This document shows, one piece after another, positions 44,858 to 52,842 of a stretch of DNA of 64,000 nt. The position numbers and the translations under genes are program-made. This stretch comes from Desulfosudis oleivorans (GTDB taxonomy: Bacteria > Desulfobacterota > Desulfobacteria > Desulfobacterales > SURF-7). The notes below the pieces were generated by a model that worked only from the letters and a program-made list of their open reading frames with translations, searched no databases and was not told where the DNA came from. How positions within the stretch are numbered: the stretch's first letter is position 1; each line of letters begins with the position of its first letter. The DNA is taken from the NCBI GenBank assembly GCA_020723305.1, contig DYJC01000001.1:1-64000 (forward strand), in the 5' to 3' direction.

Positions 44858-46930
44858 TTATCCACTGACCGCTGCCTGGCCTTTTTTTCTGGCGTCCAGG
44901 GCAAGCTGTTTCACCCTTTGAATATCCTCATCCGTAAATATACCATTGACACCTGAAATTGCGGCCAGTTTCATGCCATGTTTAAGGCCCATTTTATAAA
45001 TCTCCCTTACTTTTTCCCATTCAATATCCCTTCCAATGGTAAAAACTTCATAGCGGCCTTCCAGAGCCAGAACAATTGTCTCGGCAAGACAGGCATAGAC
45101 TATTTTATGAGGCAGTCCGATATTTTTCATTTCCGGATTTCCGGGAAGTTCAATCTCACCGGACTCTATCACCAGAACATCCGGGCGTTTGGCGACATCC
45201 TCCGGAGACAGATCCAGCGGTCTTGCCACATCGGTGATAACGCATCCTGGTTTTGCCTTGGTAATATCCAATACAGTCTTACCCTGCCCGGATGTGGCTG
45301 TAACGATTACATCCATATCCTCAATATACCGGTCCGGCCTGGTCGTAACCTTGATCGTGACACCAGGGGTCTCCTCAAGAATGGATTCTTTCAGGGCCAT
45401 TAATTTGGCGGTATTTCTTCCTACCATATAAACTTCGTTAAATGCTTTTGCCAGAAGACGACAGCAGACCGACCCGATAGCACCGGTGGCCCCAAGCACC
45501 ATTGTTTTTCCAATAATCCTTTTCCCTTTCTCAACTTTTAAAAGCCCCATTCGTCTGACAGCATCTGCTGCTGCCCATAGAGCACCGGAAGCACTGTAAC
45601 TGTTTCCGGTTGTAATCGGGATTTCAGCCCTTTTTGCAACCGTAACACCAGCATCCCCGACCACTTTGGTAAAGGCGCCCAGCCCCATAATCTGAGCCCC
45701 CATTCTTTTGGACATACGAGCCGCCTGCAATAATCGTTTATAGGTAAATTCAGGGTCATGGGCGAGCATCTGTTTTGGTGTACCGCCAACCGTTATCAGC
45801 CATCCTTCCGCTTCAGCCCCCGTCGGCGATTTGATGCCGGTCACTCGCGAATATACCCAGGGCGGTGCATATGCAATCACCTTCTCAACCGCATCTAAAA
45901 ATGCAGGTGGTGTAAAGTTTGACAAAAAGTCAACCGCCTTATCCTTTTTCAAGAACTCCTTGGATAGAGGGTGGATAACAAAGGCAAACCGGTTGATCCG
46001 CTTGGGGTTTCCCGATGGATAAACAACTCTTGGATCCATTTTTTGTGTACGGATAATTTCCAGCAGATCATCTTTTCGAATCTGATCCCGATTTCTTCCA
46101 AGTGCCGCGATAATCAAAGCTTCCAGAACATTTGGAGCAACCACCCTTTCCAAAATTTTGGGTGTTGTATCAATGACGACATTTACGCCCCTTTCTTTCA
46201 GAAACTCAATCCGATCATCATAAGCTGTCGGCGTAATAATCGTTTTACCGCCTAGCTCCTCCAGGGTTGCGTGTTCCAGATAATCGTAAAAATGAAAATG
46301 GGGGACAACGATAACATTCGCCTTTTGCATCGCTTTTTTGACAATATAATCATTCCAGGATTTTAACGGTACGATGGATGAAGAAAGCCGTTTGCTCGGA
46401 ATCCATTGCAGGATTTCATGGACACCACGTGCATAATTTTGTAAGTCTTTTTTGGATCCGATAAATTTGGCAATCCCATTCTCAAAAATCGGATCTGCAA
46501 AAGTCATATTATCGGTAAATTCCGACATCACGTTCACAATTCGGAAATGATCCATTCCGGAAAGAAACAAAACCTTTGCATTATCAAAATAATTACCGAA
46601 CTTATATTGTATAAATCGAAGGCACCATTCAAAGGAAACTTCCCGCAACTCATTTCCGATAGTAACCGGCGTTTCAATCTGTGTGCCAAGTCTCGCCAGC
46701 TTGTCGATATTCTTTTTCTTAAGATATCTGGGGCCTATGCCATACGGCCGAACACCTCCGATCCCGATTGCATCCGCTTTTTTGTCCCACTGCAGAAGCA
46801 TTTCCGCAGCTTTTTCCAGATCGCCATCTGTTCCCAATCGTTTTATGTTAAAATTCTGCCCAAGAAATTCCGTCTCAAACTCATAATCGTTTTTGGTTGC
46901 CCCTAAGCTGATGCTAACAATTTGCTTCAC
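44858..46930 (-). CDS. AAR-like two-domain acyl reductase, paralogue A (catalytic Cys present)
   Basis: A 690-aa protein. Residues 1-370 form an alpha/beta region of unknown family (KVLFLSGMDHFR, VIVVPHFHFYDYLE, VVIDTTPKILERVV). Residues about 370-660 align by motif with cyanobacterial long-chain acyl-ACP reductase: GAEAEGWLIT, IPITTGNSYSASGALWAA, MVLGATGAIGSVCCRLL (NAD(P)-binding, 477-493), VITDVARPLDL, KIVYACLAETIVLALEG with the likely nucleophile Cys614, and MGLKHGMKLA. AAR reduces fatty acyl thioesters to aldehydes. Next to a wax-ester synthase and a ferredoxin, a role in making fatty aldehyde or alcohol is plausible, but it is inferred. The enzymes known in cyanobacteria are about half this length. 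Confidence 0.8.
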   Translation of the reverse strand: MKQIVSISLGATKNDYEFETEFLGQNFNIKRLGTDGDLEKAAEMLLQWDKKADAIGIGGVRPYGIGPRYLKKKNIDKLARLGTQIETPVTIGNELREVSFEWCLRFIQYKFGNYFDNAKVLFLSGMDHFRIVNVMSEFTDNMTFADPIFENGIAKFIGSKKDLQNYARGVHEILQWIPSKRLSSSIVPLKSWNDYIVKKAMQKANVIVVPHFHFYDYLEHATLEELGGKTIITPTAYDDRIEFLKERGVNVVIDTTPKILERVVAPNVLEALIIAALGRNRDQIRKDDLLEIIRTQKMDPRVVYPSGNPKRINRFAFVIHPLSKEFLKKDKAVDFLSNFTPPAFLDAVEKVIAYAPPWVYSRVTGIKSPTGAEAEGWLITVGGTPKQMLAHDPEFTYKRLLQAARMSKRMGAQIMGLGAFTKVVGDAGVTVAKRAEIPITTGNSYSASGALWAAADAVRRMGLLKVEKGKRIIGKTMVLGATGAIGSVCCRLLAKAFNEVYMVGRNTAKLMALKESILEETPGVTIKVTTRPDRYIEDMDVIVTATSGQGKTVLDITKAKPGCVITDVARPLDLSPEDVAKRPDVLVIESGEIELPGNPEMKNIGLPHKIVYACLAETIVLALEGRYEVFTIGRDIEWEKVREIYKMGLKHGMKLAAISGVNGIFTDEDIQRVKQLALDARKKGQAAVSG

Positions 46931-46993
46931 GATTTCCTCCTATGATTCCATTGGAAAGTGATACGATTTCAAATTGGCCTTATGAAAAATAAT

Positions 46994-47239
46994 CTACTCC
47001 GGAATGCCATCATTCCAGATGGCATTCACAGGACAAATCTCCATAGCCTCCATACATAATGTCTCTTCCATGCTTGTAGTAGGCTGTTTGCAGACATATT
47101 CATAACCTTCTTCCAGATCTGAACAAAAATTCGTTGGTGCAATTTCCGCACAGACGCTGCAACCGATGCAACGGATATCAATATAATATTTTCCGGGGAC
47201 ATTATTTGCGACCTTTAATGTTTTATCCGGTTGGATCAT
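46994..47239 (-). CDS. Small single-cluster ferredoxin
   Basis: An 81-aa ferredoxin. CIGCSVC (Cys24, 27, 30) and the distant Cys69 in ICPVNAIW bind one [4Fe-4S] cluster. Cys39, Cys50 and Cys62 are extra, and a pair may form a disulfide as in other monocluster ferredoxins. It sits between the small membrane protein and the acyl-reductase-like genes, so it may supply electrons to that pathway. Spacing to its neighbours is 15 and 63 bases. Confidence 0.9.
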   Translation of the reverse strand: MIQPDKTLKVANNVPGKYYIDIRCIGCSVCAEIAPTNFCSDLEEGYEYVCKQPTTSMEETLCMEAMEICPVNAIWNDGIPE

Positions 47240-47254
47240 TTACTTAATACCTTT

Positions 47255-47491
47255 TTACAATATCAATTGTTCATGATCACGAAAAGAGGAACATCCCTTT
47301 TTCTTTCCGGAGCGATAGTCCAGAAAAATCAACAAAATAAAGGGCAATTCCAGGATAAATTCAAATACAAATCCTGCGACAATGGCCAATAACATTAACG
47401 GCAGCTTTACAAGAGTGAAGTAAACCTTTGAAAATCTTGCCTTCAGGATATCATAAACCATCCGTATATCTTCAGGAACAGAAGGTTTCAT
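47255..47491 (-). CDS. Small membrane protein of the storage-lipid operon (78 aa)
   Basis: One long hydrophobic stretch (residues 25-57) is probably one or two membrane helices, with a basic C-terminal tail (DYRSGKKKGCSSFRD). The ATG overlaps the WS/DGAT stop by four bases, so it is translationally coupled. Unrecognised. Location suggests it helps dock the synthase or lipid body at the membrane. Confidence 0.75.
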   Translation of the reverse strand: MKPSVPEDIRMVYDILKARFSKVYFTLVKLPLMLLAIVAGFVFEFILELPFILLIFLDYRSGKKKGCSSFRDHEQLIL

Positions 47492-49164
47492 GAAATTAAT
47501 TCCTTCATCAGCTGAACAACATCTTTGATCTGACTATCCTCTTCCGTGTAATCCGAATGCATCTTGCAATATCCGGATCCTGACACGGCTTTGTTTCTGC
47601 ATTTTTTCCCGCTTCTGGTGACTGCCCTGCATCGATCACTTGTTTCTTCCGAATCTTCAAGGGAACCCTTTTCTTCCAGATGTTTTGCAGCATCCTGTGC
47701 TTCCTTATACCGGTCATGCAATACAAGAGGTTCATCATAGATCTTTCCGGTTTGAACCAGCTCCAATAGATAATTGAATTCCTCTTCAATTCCTTCCAAT
47801 AATATTTCAGGATCCGGCATCAGTTTTTCATCAGAAGCGATTCCGACGGTAACCTTTCCATCATAGCTTAATATACTGATTCCAAGACCGACTTTCCCGG
47901 ATCGGGGAACCCAGAACATGAGATTGTCAATCCTGCTGCCGGCAAAATAGAGAGGCGTCTTTGGGCCAGGGACATTGGTCATCACTCCGGAGGCCTTATT
48001 CGCGAACAGATGAGCTGCCTTTTTTGCAATGCCCGGCGGGAAGTACCCAATGGAATTCAGCAAGACAAAATTGATATAGGGATCTGGTGAATTCTTTAAA
48101 GAATCCATACGCCGTTTCACTTCTTTCAAGCGAAGAACCGGATCTTCAAGATACACGGGCAAGGCGAGAAACACTAGGCTGAACTTGTTGCCCAACTCAA
48201 ACTCGGTGCCTGGTTTTCGTATATTTACAGGGATCGCTACTCTAAGATCCAGTTCATTCACTGCCACATGTCTGGTCTTAAGGTAGCGACGCATTGCCCC
48301 GGTCACCGTTGCAACGAGGACATCATTCAGGGTTGTCGTGCTGATTGCACGGCCAACTGTTTTTATCTGGCTCAGTTCCATGGGGTCGGTCCAGGCGACC
48401 AGTTTCCGTACACCCAGTTGCCCCTTGAAAGGAGTGTTGGGATCGGAACTCATGATTGTATGTTTGGACAGAACCTTGGTAAAATCAGTTGGAAAACGAC
48501 CGGTGGTTTTAATAATTTTTTTTCGATACTCGGGATTGGAAACGACCTTCTCCAACTCTTTGGCTATTTGTTTACCAACTTTTTGTGATGCTTTCAAACC
48601 AATGCCGACTGACTCGGACATTACCCGGAAAGATAAGGATTGGGCAATGTTCCTGGATCGTTTCTTCTTTTTATCAGATCTGCTTTCCGGCCAGGGCGCA
48701 TCCGGATCTGTATCTGCGGCAGCAAGTAAAACATACATCAACCCGATTCCATCTCCAATCGCATGATGAATTCGAAAAAAGATTACGCATCCATCACCAT
48801 AATTTTCAATCAGGTGAACCTGCCACAGGGGTTTATTGAGATCTAACGGCATCATTGCCAGGTTGCTGATCATCTCCTGAAGATCTTTTTTATCACCTGG
48901 TGATGGTAATGCAATACGCTGAACATGGGACCGGAGATCGTAATTTGGATCCATCTCCCAGTTTGGCAGACCCACTCCGGATTTTGGCCTGACAGCCCGC
49001 ATCTGAAACCGCGGGAAAGACGCAAGGCGACTGTCAATGGTAGCCTGAAGACGTTTGAAATCAACCGATTCTTTAAACTCCATGAAGGCGGTAATCACCA
49101 TCAGGTTAGTGGGTTCATCCATGCACAACCAGAAATTATCTGCATTTGTCATTCTTTCTGCCAT
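47488..49164 (-). CDS. Wax ester synthase/diacylglycerol acyltransferase (WS/DGAT) with C-terminal zinc-motif tail
   Basis: A 558-aa WS/DGAT enzyme. The active-site motif HHxxxDG is HHAIGDG (His133, His134, Asp138). PLW is at 112-114, LNDVLVATVTGAMRRYL supplies the ND motif, and NVPGPKTPLYFAGSRI is near the C-terminal half, all standard for bacterial WS/DGAT, which joins acyl-CoA to fatty alcohols or diacylglycerol. Beyond the usual end, residues 512-536 form Cys-x9-Cys-x10-Cys-x2-His (CRAVTRSGKKC...YCKMH), matching the small DUF5763-type zinc motif, then a helix. It heads the minus-strand operon. Its start lies 243 bases from the divergent phasin-like gene, sharing the region with the dyad operator. 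Confidence 0.92.
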   Translation of the reverse strand: MAERMTNADNFWLCMDEPTNLMVITAFMEFKESVDFKRLQATIDSRLASFPRFQMRAVRPKSGVGLPNWEMDPNYDLRSHVQRIALPSPGDKKDLQEMISNLAMMPLDLNKPLWQVHLIENYGDGCVIFFRIHHAIGDGIGLMYVLLAAADTDPDAPWPESRSDKKKKRSRNIAQSLSFRVMSESVGIGLKASQKVGKQIAKELEKVVSNPEYRKKIIKTTGRFPTDFTKVLSKHTIMSSDPNTPFKGQLGVRKLVAWTDPMELSQIKTVGRAISTTTLNDVLVATVTGAMRRYLKTRHVAVNELDLRVAIPVNIRKPGTEFELGNKFSLVFLALPVYLEDPVLRLKEVKRRMDSLKNSPDPYINFVLLNSIGYFPPGIAKKAAHLFANKASGVMTNVPGPKTPLYFAGSRIDNLMFWVPRSGKVGLGISILSYDGKVTVGIASDEKLMPDPEILLEGIEEEFNYLLELVQTGKIYDEPLVLHDRYKEAQDAAKHLEEKGSLEDSEETSDRCRAVTRSGKKCRNKAVSGSGYCKMHSDYTEEDSQIKDVVQLMKELIS

Positions 49165-49280
49165 TGAACGCCTCCTTGCATAGTAGGTGCCAAGTGTCTA
49201 ATAATATTTTTTTTACAATATCAAATTATATGGGTATTTCAAGGCTTGGTTTATTTTTTTAAAAAAAAATAAAAAAACGC

Positions 49281-49309
49281 TTGACATCCATAACGCACTG
49301 CGTCATATT
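49281..49309 (+). promoter_or_regulatory. Candidate promoter of the phasin-like gene
   Basis: TTGACA at 49281-49286 and CATATT at 49304-49309, 17-bp spacer. The spacer and the -10 region are covered by the left arm of the dyad at 49287-49336. Confidence 0.6.
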
Positions 49310-49336
49310 CCAAACCATGACGCAGTGCGTTATGGA
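49287..49336. promoter_or_regulatory. Perfect 19-bp dyad, likely operator between WS/DGAT and phasin-like genes
   Basis: TCCATAACGCACTGCGTCA (49287-49305) and its exact reverse complement TGACGCAGTGCGTTATGGA (49318-49336), 12-base spacer. Each arm itself contains the palindrome ACGCA-C/G-TGCGT, centre to centre 27 bp, so this is two operators arranged in mirror image, one between -35 and -10, one just past the expected start site. Binding would block transcription. The PhaR-type regulators downstream are the obvious candidates for binding it. Confidence 0.8.
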
Positions 49337-49406
49337 AATGAAATACAGGTTTCGCCATAGAAAAGCAAAGAAAAAATGAACATATAAACACATCAGGAGG
49401 AAAAAA

Positions 49407-50075
49407 ATGACTACAAAAAATGCAAACAAAAAGGCAACCGGCAAAAAAACAACTCGAAAATCCAAATTCCATACTGTGAATGTGGTTAAAGATGTAAAAA
49501 ACAGCTTGTCCGATACGGTTAAGGAAATCAATCAAAAATTGATTCAAAAACCAATTCGAAACGGGAAAGATTTCATTAAGGATCTTCAAAAGAACCCTCG
49601 CAAAACAATTGACAGCCTGATTGACGACAGCAAAGAATTTATTGAAGATACCACAAAGGACGCCCGGAAAAAAATTGATGCATATGTGAAAGACGGGAAA
49701 ACTTTTGCAAAGAAGGCCCAAAAAAATCCGCGCAAAACAATTACCAGCCTGTTTGATGATGGCAAGGATTATATCAAGGATTTAAAGACAGATACACAGA
49801 AAAAAGTGGACACCTATTTTGAAGACGGAAAAGAGCTTTTCCAGAAAGTTGAGAAAGACGCTCGTCTTATCGTTGAGGAACTTCTGGAAACCGGTAAAAA
49901 ATCCATTGATAAAATTCCAGGCAAAAAATCCATTGAGATCAACCTTGAAAAACGTGTTAAATCAATTCCCAACACATTGAATCTGCCGAGCAAAAAAGAT
50001 ATCGAGAATTTGAATCAAAGCATGAAGGCCCTGAATAAAAAGGTTGAAACCTTACGTGCCCAGTATGCTGCATAA
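49407..50075 (+). CDS. Phasin-like, lysine-rich granule-associated protein
   Basis: A 222-aa, very lysine-rich, helical protein with no signal peptide. After a basic N-terminus (KKATGKKTTRKSK) it has degenerate repeats of about 35 residues: KNPRKTIDSLIDDSKEFI, KNPRKTITSLFDDGKDYI, and weaker copies with DGKTFAKKA and DGKELFQKV. It ends in LNLPSKKDIENLNQSMKALNKKVETL, the coiled-coil tail seen in PHA granule proteins and shared with both PhaR-like proteins downstream. A phasin coats storage granules, and a DNA-binding basic tail as in PhaF is also possible. AGGAGG precedes the ATG. The operator dyad lies just upstream. Confidence 0.78.
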   Translation: MTTKNANKKATGKKTTRKSKFHTVNVVKDVKNSLSDTVKEINQKLIQKPIRNGKDFIKDLQKNPRKTIDSLIDDSKEFIEDTTKDARKKIDAYVKDGKTFAKKAQKNPRKTITSLFDDGKDYIKDLKTDTQKKVDTYFEDGKELFQKVEKDARLIVEELLETGKKSIDKIPGKKSIEINLEKRVKSIPNTLNLPSKKDIENLNQSMKALNKKVETLRAQYAA

Positions 50076-50160
50076 AAATCGTAATGAACGCTTTTTAGGG
50101 TAAGTAACAAACAGAACCGATCCTTTACGAAATTGCCAGTTTCGAGTTAAAGGTCTACCA

Positions 50161-50210
50161 AAAACTTCCTGCTGCCCCAGTGAAAAAAACAGCAGGAAGT
50201 TTTCTTTATT
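50161..50210 (+). terminator. Rho-independent terminator after the phasin-like gene
   Basis: A perfect 14-bp stem AAAACTTCCTGCTG / CAGCAGGAAGTTTT with an A-rich loop, followed by CTTTATT. Confidence 0.85.
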
Positions 50211-50259
50211 AAATGCGGATTACTCATGATCACATACAAATCAAGCGAAGGAGAATTTC

Positions 50260-50787
50260 ATGTTAACAATCAAACAATACGCAAACGGCCGGTATTTTGA
50301 TGAAGTAAATAAAAAATATATTACGAAAGAGGATCTTGCAAAACTCTTTGCAAAAAAGACAAAAGTGAAAATCATTTCCAGCAAAGATGGCAGGGATATT
50401 ACGAAAACAACCATCAGTCATGCATCGAAACCACAGAAAACCGAAAAAAAGACCACTAAAAGGCAAAATGTCCTCAAGAAGTGGATGGAAGACAATAAAA
50501 AATGGATTCGCGATAACATGGATGAACGGATCAATAAGATTTTAAGTGCAATGAATCTTGCCACCAAGGAACAGGTGAAAAAACTGACCGCCGGCATGGA
50601 TGCACTGAATGACAAGGTAAATGAATTGGAAAAAAACCAGGCCAAAAGAGCAAAAGAAATGGAGCGGAAGCACATCGAGAAGATTAAAGAAATGGAAAAG
50701 ATACAGTCTCACAAGGTTCAACAGGCTGAAAAAGAACAGGCACCGGAAATCGAAGACATGGAAGTTTCCCAAGAGACTGTATTATAG
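50260..50787 (+). CDS. PhaR-type regulator, paralogue 1
   Basis: A 175-aa protein. Residues 1-50 match the PHB/PHA accumulation regulator DNA-binding domain (KQYANGRYFDEVNKKYITKEDLAKL). The middle is lysine-rich (KPQKTEKKTTKRQN). WIRDNMDERINKILSAMNLATKEQVKKLTAGMD leads into a long charged coiled coil. It is shorter than classical PhaR and its second domain is replaced by the phasin-like tail. PhaR proteins repress phasin genes and are released when granules appear. It sits between the phasin-like gene and a second paralogue, each in its own transcription unit judging by the gaps and terminator. Confidence 0.82.
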   Translation: MLTIKQYANGRYFDEVNKKYITKEDLAKLFAKKTKVKIISSKDGRDITKTTISHASKPQKTEKKTTKRQNVLKKWMEDNKKWIRDNMDERINKILSAMNLATKEQVKKLTAGMDALNDKVNELEKNQAKRAKEMERKHIEKIKEMEKIQSHKVQQAEKEQAPEIEDMEVSQETVL

Positions 50788-50984
50788 ATTATAGATAGAG
50801 TTTCATAATTCAATATATCCTCTCTGCCGGCTGAGACTATGATCCCGGCAAAATGAGACGGAAAATAGAATATGTCAGGAAAAAACAGATGGATTCAAAC
50901 CATAGGGTTCGCACCGGAAAAAATGTGAATCCTATGGAAAAAAGACTTTCTTATTCATTCTCATTCGTTTTTTTAAAAACAACC

Positions 50985-51015
50985 ATTCAATAAACAATTC
51001 AATAAACAATTGACA
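50985..51015 (+). promoter_or_regulatory. Tandem 12-mer and -35-like element before the second PhaR-type gene
   Basis: ATTCAATAAACA occurs twice in tandem (50985-51008) and runs into TTGACA at 51010-51015. The -10 (AAGAAT at 51033) is poor. About 65 bases before the gene. Confidence 0.35.
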
Positions 51016-51077
51016 AACGCCTTTCATGAAGCAAGAATGTATTGTGAGAATGGAATCTTATCGTATAGGAGAGTCAT

Positions 51078-51641
51078 ATGCATAAAGTGAAAAAATATGC
51101 CAATCGGAAAATGTATGACACGACAGATAAAAAATACATATCCATGGATAGCCTTGCAAAACTGATCAAATCCGGCAAAGAGGTTTGCATTATCGATAAT
51201 AAAACCGGTGAAGATCTCACCACATCGATTGTCTCACAACTGATTGCCCGGGATAAAAACAGTCAAGACAAGGTCATCTCATCCAAGGTACTAATGGATC
51301 TTCTCCGGAAAGGTGGTGATACCCTGAGCGATTATGCCAAAAAGTATGTCTCCCTCTGGCAGGGTGCCTTAACCATGGCAGAGGATGAAGTTGATAAACT
51401 GGTGACGCTTCTGGTCAAAGACAAGGAACTTTCCAGATCCGAAGGAAGAAACCTGAAAAATGAGATTATCGGTTATACGGACTCCTTAAAGACCTGGATT
51501 CGGGAAAGTATTGACAGGCAGATAAGCGAAGTTCTCGGTGTGATGAACCTGGCCTCCAAAGATCAGGTAGAAGACCTTGCAACTAAAATTGATCATTTAA
51601 CCAAAAAAATGGAAAAATTTGAACGATCGAAAAAAAAATAA
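51078..51641 (+). CDS. phaR: PhaR-type regulator, paralogue 2
   Basis: A 187-aa protein. The N-terminal domain is close to the PhaR consensus: VKKYANRKMYDTTDKKYISM, LAKLIKSGKEVCIIDNKTGEDLTTSIV. A PHB-accumulation second domain follows (VLMDLLRKGGDTLSDYAKKYV), then a helical phasin-like section and the tail VMNLASKDQVEDLATKIDHLTKKMEKFE. It is probably the granule-sensing repressor of this locus. AGGAGAG precedes the ATG. A MITE-like copy starts 48 bases after its stop. Confidence 0.88.
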   Translation: MHKVKKYANRKMYDTTDKKYISMDSLAKLIKSGKEVCIIDNKTGEDLTTSIVSQLIARDKNSQDKVISSKVLMDLLRKGGDTLSDYAKKYVSLWQGALTMAEDEVDKLVTLLVKDKELSRSEGRNLKNEIIGYTDSLKTWIRESIDRQISEVLGVMNLASKDQVEDLATKIDHLTKKMEKFERSKKK

Positions 51642-51688
51642 AAAGAACCGGTAATCGTTTTCCGGACTTCCATAAGGTTTTCAGTATT

Positions 51689-51810
51689 GAGCCAATTTCA
51701 AAACGATTATAAAGCGTCACACCGGCGAAAGTCAGTGCTCAGAAAAGAGCCGAAAATACTGGATTTTAGTTTTCGCCGGAACTACAACAAGAGACTTTTG
51801 AAATTGGCTC
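51689..51810 (+). mobile_element. MITE-like repeat copy C
   Basis: 122 bp with perfect terminal repeats GAGCCAATTTCAAAA / TTTTGAAATTGGCTC, flanked by TATT duplications (51685-51688, 51811-51814). By eye it is identical to copy D. Confidence 0.92.
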
Positions 51811-51866
51811 TATTGTTCTGATAATCAGAAATCAAACTTTTTATAAAGCCATCAGAGATTATGTGA

Positions 51867-52517
51867 ATGAAAAAATCAGTGACCCCGGATGAATTTATAC
51901 AATTAAAAAGAGCCCTCCAGGCATTTCAATCCAATCGCTTGAATCAAACCTATGCGGATTTAAAAAACAATCCTGAGTACTCAAAAATCGGTGTCTTTTT
52001 CTTTGAAAAACTCTATGCACCAGATGATTTTTCTTTCCGGGATACCAGCATCAAGCAACTGCATAAATTACTCAGAGGGAAAATTTATAAAGGTATCATA
52101 TCTGCGGTAAGCCAGGTAATTGAACTGCACGAGCTGACGGACGAACTGGATGACCGTATGGTTGAACAAATGATACATTTCAATATAGGTACAGAGTTAA
52201 CCATGAAGGAATATCAAAAGGTTTACTGCGGTCTTAATAATTATAATCAGCGAATATATCAGATCCGACTAAGTACCAATGTGACAAAAGCTTTCCATCG
52301 ACTCAGTCAAAAATGGATCGTTGCCGTTTCCTTAAAGACCATCCGTACCGCAGCTCATCTGGTTGGAGTTGGAAAAATTATCGACTTTATTTATGAAGGG
52401 TATGAAGGCTTCAGGGCGATGAAAAATATTGACTACTTTGTTGAAACAATAGAAGAACGGGAAATCGCTTGGCATAATAAAATATGGAGAAAAAACAGCG
52501 TCTTAATTATGGAATAA
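51867..52517 (+). CDS. FFLEELY-motif protein of unknown function
   Basis: A 216-aa helical protein. GVFFFEKLYAPDDFSFRD near residue 40 corresponds to the FFLEELYGPxDFxxRD block that names this uncharacterised family. YADLKNNPEYSKIG precedes it, and the rest is helical with no membrane segment. It lies downstream of the PhaR-type genes, separated by a MITE copy, and may be transcribed with them. No function is known to me. Confidence 0.8.
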   Translation: MKKSVTPDEFIQLKRALQAFQSNRLNQTYADLKNNPEYSKIGVFFFEKLYAPDDFSFRDTSIKQLHKLLRGKIYKGIISAVSQVIELHELTDELDDRMVEQMIHFNIGTELTMKEYQKVYCGLNNYNQRIYQIRLSTNVTKAFHRLSQKWIVAVSLKTIRTAAHLVGVGKIIDFIYEGYEGFRAMKNIDYFVETIEEREIAWHNKIWRKNSVLIME

Positions 52518-52534
52518 CACTTTTTATATGATCA

Positions 52535-52753
52535 TTATTGGTTCGCTGCCTCTGAGATTGTAATACCAATATAAGCGCTGCTCCACTTGTTGATGCGGGT
52601 CCATCCGGTTCTGAGCTCAATGTCGGATCTTCGGTCTGTCATGAACTGCCTGCGCTCCAGAAAACAAGTATTTTTAAGGCGCAATGGCCTCATCTGACGT
52701 CTGTCAATACCAGATCTTCGGTCAGATCCGATTCGTTTATCCTTTAACGGCAT
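52535..52753 (-). CDS. Small Arg-rich protein with DRR motifs (72 aa)
   Basis: Starts at ATG 52753 behind GGAGGA; the frame upstream uses TTG. The sequence has KRIGSDRRSGIDRRQMRP, LERRQFMTDRRSD and a tail with YIGITISEAANQ. The repeated x-DRR spacing is striking. Unrecognised family. Convergent with the FFLEELY gene. Confidence 0.6.
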   Translation of the reverse strand: MPLKDKRIGSDRRSGIDRRQMRPLRLKNTCFLERRQFMTDRRSDIELRTGWTRINKWSSAYIGITISEAANQ

Positions 52754-52842
52754 GGCCCATTCCTCCAATAATGATTCATAAAACTTACATTAGTTCTTTC
52801 CCGCTAACATTGTTTACACTAAAAATTAAAATTTGTCAATAA

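Noticed and set aside
50905-50950. Terminator-like hairpin (CCATAGGGTTCGCAC / GTGAATCCTATGG)
   Set aside because: Imperfect stem and followed by A, not T, on the plus strand; no gene on the minus strand ends there.
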